A stretch of 19,730 nt of DNA from Anaerolineales bacterium (GCA_020432595.1 JAGQGA010000027.1:1-19730), one strand, 5' to 3'. Positions 12,470 to 19,730 are shown, counted from the first letter of the stretch. The notes: generated by a model not told the origin, from the letters alone. Numbers and translations: made by a program.

Positions 12470-15280
12470 TCATTCTATCACAACCGACACCTGCACCGGG
12501 TTGCCGACAAAATTGCCGTCTTGCCCCACCAGCACCAGGCGGATGGTGTAGGTGCCGGGGGGGAGGGAACCGGCCTGGAGGGTTTCGAGGGTGCCGTTGG
12601 TGACGGGCTGGCTGTGGGTGCTGCCGAAGGTGGTCCAGGCGGTGGGAGAACGGCCGTTTCCAATCTCCAGCTTGTAAAACGCCACCACGTTGGGGTCAAA
12701 CTGCGCCGTGCCCTGCACCGCCACCGTGCCGTCAAGCGTGGCTCCAGAGGTGGGGAAGGTGATGTTGAGGCTGGTAGATTGGCTGGGGGCGGTGTTGCCG
12801 CTGTTGCTGCTGGATTGGGTTAACGGCCGTTCGGCCGGCACCACCGCTTCCACCACCTGTAGCGGGCAAACCGTGGGCGGAGCCATGCGGTAGCCACTGC
12901 CACGCGCCCACAGTCGCGCCCGCACCTCGTCGGGATAGTAGGGGGGAATGGGTAGATAAAGCCGCTGCGCTACCGCGTCGGCATTGCGCGAACGGTTAAA
13001 GACGCATTCGGTGGGCTGGGGAGGCTGGGTGCCATCGGGCAAGGCCGCCTGCGCTACCCGCGCTGCATCTTCGCCGCCAAGGGGCAGCGTTCGCAGTGTC
13101 CACGCCCCCAAATTACTGCCAGTGTCGGGGGCGTAGCCGATGCGCGGAATGCCGTGAACGGGGACAGTGGCGAGAAAGAGGTCGTTGCGGCTGGCGGTGC
13201 AGCTTGTGCCGCCGGTGCCTTGCGGCAGGCAAACCGGCCGTTCGACGACGTTGGGTGCCCACAAAAATTCGGTGGGCGGCATTTGGCCGTTGACCATCAG
13301 ACTGGTTTGCAGCCGAGGTGTGGCGTAAATCCCCTCAATAATGCGTCGCCACACCGGTGCTGCGCCGCGCAGCCCCGATGAATCACGCATGGGGTGGCCG
13401 TCGGCGTTGCCCATCCACACCCCCACGACCACGCCCGGGGTGTAACCCAGCGTCCAGTTGTCGCGGAAATCGTTGGTGGTGCCAGTTTTGGCGGCGGCTG
13501 GGAAGGGCAAATGGAGGGCGTTGTTGACCCCCATGCCGGGGATTCGCGCTTGGTCGTCGTCCAAAATGTCGGTGATGATGGTAGCAATGCCGGGGTCGAG
13601 CGCCCGCGTGGGGGGCAAGGGGTTGGGCGGCTGTTCAAAGACAACGTTGCCCCGACTGTCGGTAATGCGGAGGACGCTGGTAAGCTGGGGCTTTTCCCCC
13701 ATGTTGGCAAGGGTGGCAAAGGAGTGGGTCATTTCCAGCAGCGGCACTTCGCCGCCGCCCAGAGTGACGGCCAGCCCATAGAAGCCGGGGGTTTCGCGCA
13801 GCGATTCGATCCCCATTTTGTGGGCGGTGCTGATCATGGCGGGTACGCCGATGTCGCGCAAAAGCTGGATGGGGGGGATGTTGTAGCTGTTGGCGAGGGC
13901 ATCACGCAGGAGGAGGGGGCCGCGAAAACGGCCGTCGTAGTTGCGCGGACGCATCGTTTGACCGTTACCCAAGTCCAGTTCAATCGGCACGTCCCAGAGA
14001 ATATCGGCCGTTGACCAGCCCCGTTCCAGGGCGGCGGCGTAGGTGATGGGCTTGATGCTGCTTCCGGGCTGGCGCGGCTGCAGGGCGATATTGACCTGCC
14101 CATCAATCCCCTCATTAAAATAGTCGAGGCTGCCGACCATTGCCAAAATTTCCCCCGTTTTCGGTTTGAGGACGACGACGGCGGCGTTGCTGACATCGTT
14201 GGCGGTGGCGCGGGCGGCCACTTGCTCCCGCGCCGCCTGCTCGGCCAGCTTGTGGATACCTAAATCGAGGGTGGTGGTGATTTGCCAACCGCCGCGCACT
14301 AGGGCATCGGGACCGTAGCGGCGTTCGAGTTCGTTTTGCACGTAGAGGACAAAGTGGGCGGCTTCGAGGGTGGTATTGGCGACCTGATCTTGGACGTTGA
14401 TGCGGGGCTGGAGGCGCAGCGGTGCGCCTTTGGCGACTTCAGCGGCGATGTAGTCAATCATCCCTTCGTCGAGCATGAGGTCGAGAATAAAGGCTTGACG
14501 GGCTTTGGCGGCTTCAAAGTTGGTGTAGGGGTCGAGTTCCAGCGGCGATTGGGGCAGCCCGGCAAGAAAGGCTGCTTCGCCGAGGGTGAGGTCGAGGGCG
14601 GGTTTGCCAAAGTAGGTTTGGGCAGCGGCTTCGATGCCGTAGGCGAGGTTGCCGTAGTAGATTTCGTTGAGATACATCTGCAAAATCTCGGGCTTGGTGC
14701 GCTGTTGGGTCATGATGAAGGCGAGAAAGATTTCGCGGAATTTGCGGGTGTAGCTGACGGCGGTGCGCTCTTCGTAGCTGAAGACGATGTGGCGGACAAG
14801 CTGCTGGGTGATGGTGCTGGCCCCAACAGGACGGCCGTTTTCGCGGCGAAAGTTGCCAATGAGGGCGGCAACGATGGCGGCGAGGTCAATGCCGGGGTTC
14901 GTCCAAAAGGTATCGTCTTCGGCGGCAATGGTGGCATTACGCACCACGTCAGGGATTTCGTCATAGGCGAGCCAGCGTCGCTTTTCGGTGGTGTGGAGTT
15001 CAAACAAAAGCTGGCCGTTGCGGTCAAAGAAGCGGGGGGTGCCGCCGGCACCGGAGCCGCGATAGGTGGCAACCTGGTCAATGGCGCCGCGCAGTTGGAT
15101 GCTGAGGAGGAAGTAGGTGGCGATGAGGAGAAAAACGGCCGTTATGCCTCCCCACAGCACCACTTGCAGCAGCCAGCCCATCACCCGGCGACAGCCGCCA
15201 GGCTTGGGCGGTGGCTGCTGCTGTGGCTCCCGCCCCCGATACTTTTCCAGAAATTCTAGCTGATAGCCACCATTGCTCAT
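12470..15280 (-). CDS. class A penicillin-binding protein (GT51 transglycosylase + transpeptidase) with Ig-like C-terminal domain
   Basis: 936 residues. A short cytoplasmic N-terminus and a signal anchor (about 35-60) precede the GT51 domain: AAEDDTF (catalytic E121), GASTITQQLVRH (153-164), RKFREIFLAF (179-188, second Glu E183), and LNEIYYGNLAYGIEAAAQTYFG. The transpeptidase domain has all three active-site motifs: S407-S-I-K410, S465-Y-N467, K598-T-G. It polymerises and cross-links peptidoglycan at the outer membrane face. In GT51 motif 1 the usual His is Asn (FWTNPGID). After a Cys-containing linker (about 680-830) and a Ser/Thr-rich spacer, the last about 100 residues form an Ig-like domain (ITFPTSGATLDGTVAVQGTA). 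The ATG at 15280 has no ribosome site; TACCAT lies only 6 nt upstream, so the mRNA may be leaderless. Confidence 0.95.
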   Translation of the reverse strand: MSNGGYQLEFLEKYRGREPQQQPPPKPGGCRRVMGWLLQVVLWGGITAVFLLIATYFLLSIQLRGAIDQVATYRGSGAGGTPRFFDRNGQLLFELHTTEKRRWLAYDEIPDVVRNATIAAEDDTFWTNPGIDLAAIVAALIGNFRRENGRPVGASTITQQLVRHIVFSYEERTAVSYTRKFREIFLAFIMTQQRTKPEILQMYLNEIYYGNLAYGIEAAAQTYFGKPALDLTLGEAAFLAGLPQSPLELDPYTNFEAAKARQAFILDLMLDEGMIDYIAAEVAKGAPLRLQPRINVQDQVANTTLEAAHFVLYVQNELERRYGPDALVRGGWQITTTLDLGIHKLAEQAAREQVAARATANDVSNAAVVVLKPKTGEILAMVGSLDYFNEGIDGQVNIALQPRQPGSSIKPITYAAALERGWSTADILWDVPIELDLGNGQTMRPRNYDGRFRGPLLLRDALANSYNIPPIQLLRDIGVPAMISTAHKMGIESLRETPGFYGLAVTLGGGEVPLLEMTHSFATLANMGEKPQLTSVLRITDSRGNVVFEQPPNPLPPTRALDPGIATIITDILDDDQARIPGMGVNNALHLPFPAAAKTGTTNDFRDNWTLGYTPGVVVGVWMGNADGHPMRDSSGLRGAAPVWRRIIEGIYATPRLQTSLMVNGQMPPTEFLWAPNVVERPVCLPQGTGGTSCTASRNDLFLATVPVHGIPRIGYAPDTGSNLGAWTLRTLPLGGEDAARVAQAALPDGTQPPQPTECVFNRSRNADAVAQRLYLPIPPYYPDEVRARLWARGSGYRMAPPTVCPLQVVEAVVPAERPLTQSSSNSGNTAPSQSTSLNITFPTSGATLDGTVAVQGTAQFDPNVVAFYKLEIGNGRSPTAWTTFGSTHSQPVTNGTLETLQAGSLPPGTYTIRLVLVGQDGNFVGNPVQVSVVIE

Positions 15281-15424
15281 GGCGTTATGGTATGCGAATT
15301 TAGAGAATGTTCAAGGGGGTTGCCATAATGATGCAAAATCTGGTACAACCATATGGGGTGCTTTTCGTATACTTCACTGTAACCCATTCTCTTATCAACT
15401 GATTAAAAACACGGAGCATAAAGC
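15281..15424. promoter_or_regulatory. divergent promoter region between the PBP and AIM24-like genes
   Basis: Minus strand: TTGAAC (15314-15309), 16-bp spacer, TACCAT (15292-15287), placing transcription start at or next to the PBP ATG (15280). Plus strand: TTGCCA (15320-15325), 18-bp spacer, TACAAC (15344-15349), with a second -10-like TATACT at 15368-15373. The AIM24-like gene has GGAG about 8 nt before its ATG. The boxes are weak and were judged by eye. Confidence 0.4.
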
Positions 15425-16210
15425 ATGAATAGTCACGTAGTTGATTACAAAATTTTTGGCGACGATTTGCAGTTTGTGGAAGTAGAGCTTGATCCGCAGG
15501 AAACGGTGATTGCCGAAGCCGGGGCGATGGTCTACATGGAGTCGGGCATTGAATTTAACACCCGCATGGGGGATGGCTCGAAGCCCAGCCAGGGTTTTCT
15601 GGGCAAGCTGGGCGGGTTGGCGCAGCGAGCCATGACGGGCGAATCGCTGTTTATGACCCATTTTACCAACATTGGGCAGGGGAAGAAGCATGTGGCCTTT
15701 GGCGCACCTTACCCCGGCAAGATTATGGCGATTGATTTGGATGAGGCTAAGGGGGAACTGCTGTGCCAGAAGGATGCTTTTTTGGCGGCGGCACTAGGCA
15801 CGGAGATTAGCGTGGCTTTTAACAAGCGGCTGGGTGCGGGTTTGTTTGGCGGCGAAGGCTTTATTTTGCAGCGGCTGCGTGGGGATGGGATGGTGTTTAT
15901 CCACGCTGGCGGTACGATTGTGGAGAAGCGGCTGAACAATGAGAAAATATTGATAGATACGGGCTGCATTGCGGCTTTTGAGTCAACGATTAGCTACGAC
16001 ATTGAGCGGGCGGGGAATATGAAGTCTATGCTGTTTGGCGGTGAGGGGCTGTTTTTGGCGACGCTGCAAGGGACGGGGCGGGTGTGGATTCAATCGCTGC
16101 CGTTTTCGCGGCTGGCTGACCGGATTTTGGCCAATGCGCCTACGGCTGGTGGCCGCTCCACGGGCGAGGGTTCCTTGCTGAAGGGTGCGCTGGATTTCTT
16201 GCAGGATTAA
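15425..16210 (+). CDS. AIM24/TIGR00266 family protein (DUF124)
   Basis: 261 residues, [20 protein letters not shown] onward. The pattern of repeated short beta strands with [15 protein letters not shown] near the N-terminus, [57 protein letters not shown], and [24 protein letters not shown] near the end is characteristic of the AIM24 (PF01987) beta-prism-like family. These are soluble, widely distributed proteins with poorly defined biochemical roles; the eukaryotic namesake affects mitochondrial membrane organisation. Full family length, no signal peptide or membrane segment. The start is supported by GGAG 8 nt upstream. It stands alone after a promoter region and is followed by a hairpin-forming repeat, so it is probably monocistronic. 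Confidence 0.88.
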   Translation: MNSHVVDYKIFGDDLQFVEVELDPQETVIAEAGAMVYMESGIEFNTRMGDGSKPSQGFLGKLGGLAQRAMTGESLFMTHFTNIGQGKKHVAFGAPYPGKIMAIDLDEAKGELLCQKDAFLAAALGTEISVAFNKRLGAGLFGGEGFILQRLRGDGMVFIHAGGTIVEKRLNNEKILIDTGCIAAFESTISYDIERAGNMKSMLFGGEGLFLATLQGTGRVWIQSLPFSRLADRILANAPTAGGRSTGEGSLLKGALDFLQD

Positions 16211-16216
16211 GAAATT

Positions 16217-16269
16217 TTTGACAGGATTTACAGGATTAGCAGGATGGATTTGTCGTCCTGCTAATTCTG
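16217..16269 (+). terminator. hairpin made from a dispersed repeat, possible terminator after the AIM24-like gene
   Basis: CAGGATTAGCAGGA (16231-16244) pairs with TCCTGCTAATTCTG (16256-16269) in a 14-bp stem with one G-T pair and an 11-nt loop. TTTATG follows, a poor T-run. The left part, 16217-16252, is the second copy of the dispersed repeat found at 1305-1339 on the other strand. It separates the AIM24-like gene from the next gene by 69 bp. Confidence 0.5.
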
Positions 16270-16279
16270 TTTATGGGCT

Positions 16280-17404
16280 ATGCTGCTACACATTATTTCG
16301 CGTTCGGCGTGGGAAACGGCCGTTTCTCACCCCCCTTACCATCCCCCCTCGCTCGACAGCGAAGGGTTTATCCACTGCTCGACGGTGGCGCAAGTGCTAA
16401 CGCCAGCCAATGAACGGTATCAGGGGCAGCAGGATCTGCTTCTGCTCTGCATTGACCCGGAAAAAGTCACTCCGCCGCTTATTTATGAAGATTGTTATGA
16501 GACGGGGCAGCAGTTTCCCCACATTTACGGGCCGCTTGACCCAGCGGCGGTGGTGAGCGTGGTGGATTTCCCCCCCAACTCCGACGGCTCGTTTTCGCTG
16601 CCGGCCGTCCTTTCCCTGTGGCGCGACTACCCGATTTTGGAGTTTGATGGGGCGCAAACGGCCGTTCTTGAACCCCACATCCTCATCAAGCCACTGGACG
16701 GCATCCCGCAAAAGTGCGTTTTGTGTTTCTTTCAGGATGTCATTGACACGCTCAAGGCCGAAGGGCGGCTGCGCCATATCTACAGCCTGACCTCGGAGAT
16801 TGGGCCAAACCCGGTATATGAGATGGATGTAGACGGGGAGCGGATTGTGCTGGCGCATCCCGGCGTGGGGGCACCGCTGGCGGCGTTCTTTTTGGATGAG
16901 CTAATCGCGCTTGGCTGCCGCCAATTTATTGCCTGCGGTGGGGCGGGGGTAATTGATGAGCGGGTGGGGCTGGGGCATGTGGTGATCCCCACGGCGGCGA
17001 TTCGGGATGAAGGGTCGTCGTACCATTATTTGCCACCAGCGCGGGAGGTGAGAGGGTCGGAAACGGCCGTTCGTGTCCTCCAGCAAACCCTTGCCCGCCA
17101 CCACGTCCCCCACGACCTCGGCAAGACGTGGACCACCGATGGCATCTATCGCGAAACAGCCCACAAGGTGGCCTTGCGGAAAGCCGAAGGGTGCCTGACC
17201 GTGGAGATGGAAACAGCCACCTTCTTTGCCGTGGCTCAATTCCGTAACGTCACCTTTGGGCAACTGCTTTACGGTGGCGATGACCTGACGGGCGACGAGT
17301 GGGACGAACGGGGCTGGGACAAGTTGACCTCGACGCGGGAAAAGCTGCTGCAATTGGCAATTGAGGCGTGTTTGGTGTTGCCAACGTCAGAGAGCCTAAA
17401 CTAA
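16280..17404 (+). CDS. fusion: DUF952 domain + nucleoside phosphorylase (uridine phosphorylase-like)
   Basis: 374 residues. Residues 3-107 are a DUF952 (PF06108) domain with its hallmarks W11, SLDSEGFIHCST (24-35), YQGQQDLLLLCIDP (47-60), FPHIYGPL (79-86) and the closing PPNSDGSF (98-105). From about residue 114 (WRDYPILEFD) it is a PNP/UDP phosphorylase-type enzyme. That part shows HPGVGAPLAAFFLDELIALG, ACGGAG (phosphate loop, 218-223), DEGSSYHYL (243-251), and VEMETATFF (308-316) with the glutamates that bind the ribose. The likely reaction is phosphorolysis of a nucleoside to base and ribose-1-phosphate. There is no internal Met near the junction, so this is a true in-frame fusion rather than two genes. 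No ribosome site is obvious before the ATG. The stop is 12 nt before the dioxygenase start, so co-transcription with the aromatic genes is possible. Confidence 0.85.
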   Translation: MLLHIISRSAWETAVSHPPYHPPSLDSEGFIHCSTVAQVLTPANERYQGQQDLLLLCIDPEKVTPPLIYEDCYETGQQFPHIYGPLDPAAVVSVVDFPPNSDGSFSLPAVLSLWRDYPILEFDGAQTAVLEPHILIKPLDGIPQKCVLCFFQDVIDTLKAEGRLRHIYSLTSEIGPNPVYEMDVDGERIVLAHPGVGAPLAAFFLDELIALGCRQFIACGGAGVIDERVGLGHVVIPTAAIRDEGSSYHYLPPAREVRGSETAVRVLQQTLARHHVPHDLGKTWTTDGIYRETAHKVALRKAEGCLTVEMETATFFAVAQFRNVTFGQLLYGGDDLTGDEWDERGWDKLTSTREKLLQLAIEACLVLPTSESLN

Positions 17405-17416
17405 AGAGGATGACCA

Positions 17417-18370
17417 ATGGAATTTGAACCAATTATGGACGTGGCTCATCTGGCACATGTTGAGCTTTTGACACCGAAACTGGATGCCAGCGTGCGCTTT
17501 TTTGTTGATGTGATGGGCATGAGTGTGACAGCCGAGCAAGGTGGGTCATTCTATTTGCGTGCCTATGATGATTATGAACATCATACGCTAAAGCTGACTG
17601 CCGCGAAGCTACCAGGCATGGGTCATTATGCCTGGCGTGCCCGTAGCCCCCAAGCGTTGCAGCGGCGCGTGGCCGCTATTGAGGCCTCGGGTTTGGGTAA
17701 GGGTTGGACAGATGGGGATTTAGGACACGGGCCAGCTTATACTTTTAACACCCCGGATGGTCATCATGTTGAGATTTATTACGAAACGGAATGGTATCAG
17801 GCTGGGGAAGCCGACAAACCAGCATTGAAAAACCAAGCTTCGCGCTTTCCAGGGCGTGGCGTTAATTTACGCCGTCTTGACCACCTCAACACGCTCACGG
17901 TAGACATGAAGGGTATTCGTAAATTTTACAGTGAGGTAATGGGTGGAAGATTGACGGAGGTGATCACGTTTGATGACGGCACGGATAAAGGGCTGTGGTT
18001 TACTTTTAATAACAAGTCATATGAGTTGGCGATTGTAGAAGATCACACGGGGGTGCCTGGTCGTTTTCACCATGTTACGTATGCGGTTAACAGCCGCGAG
18101 GAAGTGCTGTTGGCGGCCGATATTTGTCTTGAAAATGGGGTTTTTATTGAAACGGGGCCGCACAAACATGCGATTCAGCAAACTTTTTTCCTTTATGTTT
18201 ATGAACCAGGGGGCAACCGTTTTGAGATTGCCAACCCAACGGCACGCTTGATTATGGCCCCGGATTGGAAAACGATTGTGTGGAGCGAGGAAGAACGTAA
18301 GAAGGGGCAGGCGTGGGGTTTACAGACAATCAAAAGTTTTCATACCTATGGGATGCCACCGGTGGAATAA
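17417..18370 (+). CDS. extradiol ring-cleavage dioxygenase, VOC (type I, catechol 2,3-dioxygenase-like) family
   Basis: 317 residues made of two vicinal-oxygen-chelate repeats: an N-terminal non-catalytic half opening AHLAHVELLTPKLD and a catalytic half opening RRLDHLNTLTVD. The iron ligands expected from catechol 2,3-dioxygenase structures are present: H156, the His pair RFHH (218-219, one of them the ligand) and E270 in GNRFEI. The second-shell residues H251 and Y260 are in the right places. It should open a catecholic ring next to the two hydroxyls, using Fe(II) and O2 in the cytoplasm. AGAGGA precedes the ATG. The following genes handle 4-oxalomesaconate, so the substrate may be a carboxylated diol/triol such as gallate or protocatechuate rather than plain catechol (inference). 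Codons are somewhat richer in A/T at third positions than the PBP and CHAT genes. Confidence 0.85.
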   Translation: MEFEPIMDVAHLAHVELLTPKLDASVRFFVDVMGMSVTAEQGGSFYLRAYDDYEHHTLKLTAAKLPGMGHYAWRARSPQALQRRVAAIEASGLGKGWTDGDLGHGPAYTFNTPDGHHVEIYYETEWYQAGEADKPALKNQASRFPGRGVNLRRLDHLNTLTVDMKGIRKFYSEVMGGRLTEVITFDDGTDKGLWFTFNNKSYELAIVEDHTGVPGRFHHVTYAVNSREEVLLAADICLENGVFIETGPHKHAIQQTFFLYVYEPGGNRFEIANPTARLIMAPDWKTIVWSEEERKKGQAWGLQTIKSFHTYGMPPVE

Positions 18371-19468
18371 ATGATGCAACGGGCAATCCCTTATATGCAG
18401 TTGCGGGGCGGCAGTTCCAAGGGGGTATACTTTAAAGCCAGCGATTTGCCGGCCGGTGAGACGCTGCGTAACCGGGTAGTGCTGGCAGCAATGGAAGGGG
18501 TTGGGTCAGGGGATCCGCGCCAGATTGACGGGCTGGGTGGGGCGGATTCGCTGACAAGCAAGGTGGCGATTGTTAGCTTGTCGCAGCGTGAAGATGCCGA
18601 CCTTGATTATTTGTTTTTGCAGGTTGTGGTTGGCGGCGGCTATGTTTCTACAGCACAAAACTGTGGCAATATTTTGGCAGGCGTGCTGCCTTTTGCCATT
18701 GAGTCAGGTTTGTGGGCAGCACAGGATGGCAAAACGTCGGCCATGATTCACATGGTGAACAGTGGCGGACTGTGTGAAATGACGGTGCAAACGCCAAACG
18801 GCCGTTTACAGTACGCCGGAAATGCCAAGGTTGACGGTGTACCGGGGACGGCCGCTCCCATTGTCTGCAACTATCTGGATATTGCCGGATCAGCAACCGG
18901 TGCCCTGTTGCCAACTGGGAATGTGGTTGATGTGGTTGAGGGGGGGGCAATAACGGCCGTTGACAATGGGATGCCGGTGGTTATTATCCGAGCCGCTGAT
19001 TTGGGTGTGACCGGATACGAAAGCAAGGCGGAGCTAGAGGCCAATGACAGATTAAAAGCACAGGTAGAGGCTATTCGGTTGGCAATTGGCCCCAAAATGA
19101 ACCTGGGGGACGTTACCCAAAAAACGATACCCAAAATGTGCTTGATTGCGCCACCTGTTAGCGGCGGGTTTGTGACCACGCGCACGTTTATTCCTCATGT
19201 GGTTCATGCGGCGATTGGTGTATTAACGGCCGTTTCCATCGCCACCGGGTGTCTTCTACCTGGTTCAGTCGCAAACGACACTGTCCACACGCCGGCCGAT
19301 GGCAACCCCTTACTCTCCATTGAACATCCGTCTGGTGAATTCTCAGTCACCCTTGATTTTATGCGGTGCGGCGATGGGTATGAAATCAGGAAGTCTGGTG
19401 CAGTACGCACCGCACGTCTGATTAGCAAAGGGGAGGTTTATATCCCGGCTGGTATTTGGGAAACTTAA
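18371..19468 (+). CDS. PrpF family protein, probable 4-oxalomesaconate tautomerase (GalD-like)
   Basis: 365 residues beginning MMQRAIPYMQLRGGSSKGVY. The GGSSKGVYF loop, IDGLGGADSLTSKVAIV, TAQNCGN (C98) and the C-terminal part with a second diaminopimelate-epimerase-like fold (VHAAIGVLTAVSIATGCLLPGS) are typical of PrpF-type isomerases. Within that family are aconitate isomerase, methylmalonate-pathway PrpF and 4-oxalomesaconate tautomerase (GalD). The neighbour downstream looks like 4-oxalomesaconate hydratase and the one upstream is a ring-cleavage dioxygenase, which favours the keto-enol tautomerisation of 4-oxalomesaconate. It starts immediately after the dioxygenase stop (TAAATG; a second ATG three bases on), so translation is coupled. 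Three AACGGCCGTT copies lie in the gene. Confidence 0.85.
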   Translation: MMQRAIPYMQLRGGSSKGVYFKASDLPAGETLRNRVVLAAMEGVGSGDPRQIDGLGGADSLTSKVAIVSLSQREDADLDYLFLQVVVGGGYVSTAQNCGNILAGVLPFAIESGLWAAQDGKTSAMIHMVNSGGLCEMTVQTPNGRLQYAGNAKVDGVPGTAAPIVCNYLDIAGSATGALLPTGNVVDVVEGGAITAVDNGMPVVIIRAADLGVTGYESKAELEANDRLKAQVEAIRLAIGPKMNLGDVTQKTIPKMCLIAPPVSGGFVTTRTFIPHVVHAAIGVLTAVSIATGCLLPGSVANDTVHTPADGNPLLSIEHPSGEFSVTLDFMRCGDGYEIRKSGAVRTARLISKGEVYIPAGIWET

Positions 19469-19487
19469 AAGAGATGATGGAGTCACG

Positions 19488-19730
19488 ATGAACCCAAGAA
19501 AATTATTAGTTGTGGGGGCACATTCAGCCGATTTTGTTTGGCGCAGCGGAGGTAGCATTGCTGTTACCGTTGAAAATGGTGGCAGCGCAACCGTGCTGGC
19601 GCTGAGCTATGGTGAGCGTGGAGAATCAGGCGATCTTTGGCGCGGAAATCCTGATCAGACCGTCGAGAATGTGAAGCGTATTCGGCATGAGATGGCCGAA
19701 GAAGCGGCGTCGCATGTGGGTGCAGCATTT
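19488..19730 (+). CDS. PIG-L/LmbE-like protein, probable 4-oxalomesaconate hydratase (GalB-like), N-terminal part
   Basis: 81 codons from the ATG at 19488 (GGAG 5 nt upstream) to the window end, opening MNPRKLLVVGAHSADFVWRS. The AHSADF..SGG motif is the PIG-L/LmbE zinc-site signature, with H12 and D15 as expected ligands. The AHSAD variant, in place of the usual AHPDD, is the form I associate with the GalB hydratase rather than with sugar deacetylases. LALSYGERGESGDLW is the next conserved block of the fold. GalB hydrates 4-oxalomesaconate to 4-carboxy-4-hydroxy-2-oxoadipate in gallate/protocatechuate 4,5-cleavage. It lies 19 bp after the tautomerase-like gene, in the same direction. The C-terminal part with the last zinc ligand is not in the window. 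Confidence 0.82.
   Translation, partial: MNPRKLLVVGAHSADFVWRSGGSIAVTVENGGSATVLALSYGERGESGDLWRGNPDQTVENVKRIRHEMAEEAASHVGAAF

Larger units (their letters stand above)
1193..19234. repeat. highly iterated palindrome AACGGCCGTT, 23 exact copies
   Basis: Exact copies start at 1193, 2194, 2629, 2773, 3472, 3751, 3961, 4206, 4381, 5983, 7305, 9559, 11302, 11533, 12649, 12822, 15134, 16315, 16657, 17062, 18797, 18952 and 19225. Several one-base variants occur (about 3280, 7996, 8083, 9193, 9322, 13926, 14830). All exact copies but one (11533, upstream of the unknown gene) are inside genes. The site is its own reverse complement, so strand has no meaning. Confidence 0.9.

Noticed and set aside
12285..12473. 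62-codon minus-strand ORF with ATG start after the PBP
   Set aside because: Trp/Arg/Gly-rich composition looks like an out-of-frame reading; the frame beginning at the 12465 GTG gives a far more protein-like membrane helix.
13394..14014. 206-codon plus-strand open frame within the PBP
   Set aside because: Antisense shadow of the transpeptidase domain with its intact SxxK, SxN and KTG motifs.
14336..15259. 307-codon plus-strand open frame opposite the PBP gene
   Set aside because: It is antisense to the GT51 domain, whose motifs are intact. The translation is Gly/Val/Asp/Glu-rich low-complexity, as expected from the reverse of GC-rich codons.
1..19730. tRNA, rRNA or riboswitch genes
   Set aside because: No tRNA-like cloverleaf ends, rRNA-conserved stretches or recognisable riboswitch cores were seen when reading both strands.

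Overview
The window is about 19.7 kb of moderately high-GC bacterial chromosome with long coding runs and short gaps. Protein content fits a free-living heterotroph: an electron-transfer flavoprotein, a class A penicillin-binding protein with an Ig-like tail, a large GT-C-like membrane protein, an AIM24-type protein and a large CHAT/STAND/TPR protein. The style of these genes and the dense AACGGCCGTT palindrome suggest a Chloroflexota (Anaerolineae-like) genome. That placement is inference; no rRNA or other taxonomic marker is present.

Layout. 1-1240 (minus): etfA (running off the left edge) and etfB, overlapping by ATGA. 1584-1952 (plus): a tail-anchored, single-cysteine glutaredoxin-like protein, converging through a small hairpin on 2011-5275 (minus), a polysaccharide deacetylase followed by a many-pass GT-C-like membrane protein. 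5447-6616 (plus): an M20/peptidase T-like metallopeptidase. 6617-12247 (minus) looks like an accessory or defence-type segment. It holds a 1279-residue CHAT protease + NB-ARC-type NTPase + TPR protein bracketed by two direct copies of a roughly 115-bp repeat, an unrecognised 234-residue protein just upstream, and a Phd-like/MazF-like toxin-antitoxin pair. 12295-15280 (minus): the class A PBP and a tiny coupled membrane ORF. 15425-19730 (plus): an AIM24-family protein, a DUF952-nucleoside phosphorylase fusion, then a compact aromatic-degradation set. That set is a VOC-type extradiol dioxygenase, a PrpF/4-oxalomesaconate tautomerase-like protein and the start of a PIG-L protein resembling 4-oxalomesaconate hydratase (GalB).

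Three things stand out. (1) The 10-bp palindrome AACGGCCGTT occurs exactly 23 times, where base composition alone predicts far fewer than one. It behaves like a highly iterated palindrome (compare cyanobacterial HIP1). (2) The CHAT-STAND-TPR gene sits between two direct repeats, one of which fills almost the whole gap to its upstream neighbour and has 14-bp terminal inverted repeats. It also carries a 7-bp tandem repeat inside its NTPase domain. (3) The last three genes pair a VOC-fold ring-cleavage dioxygenase with 4-oxalomesaconate enzymes that are usually served by LigB-type dioxygenases.

The only gene-free stretch above 300 bp is 1241-1583. Most other open frames are antisense shadows of GC-rich genes.
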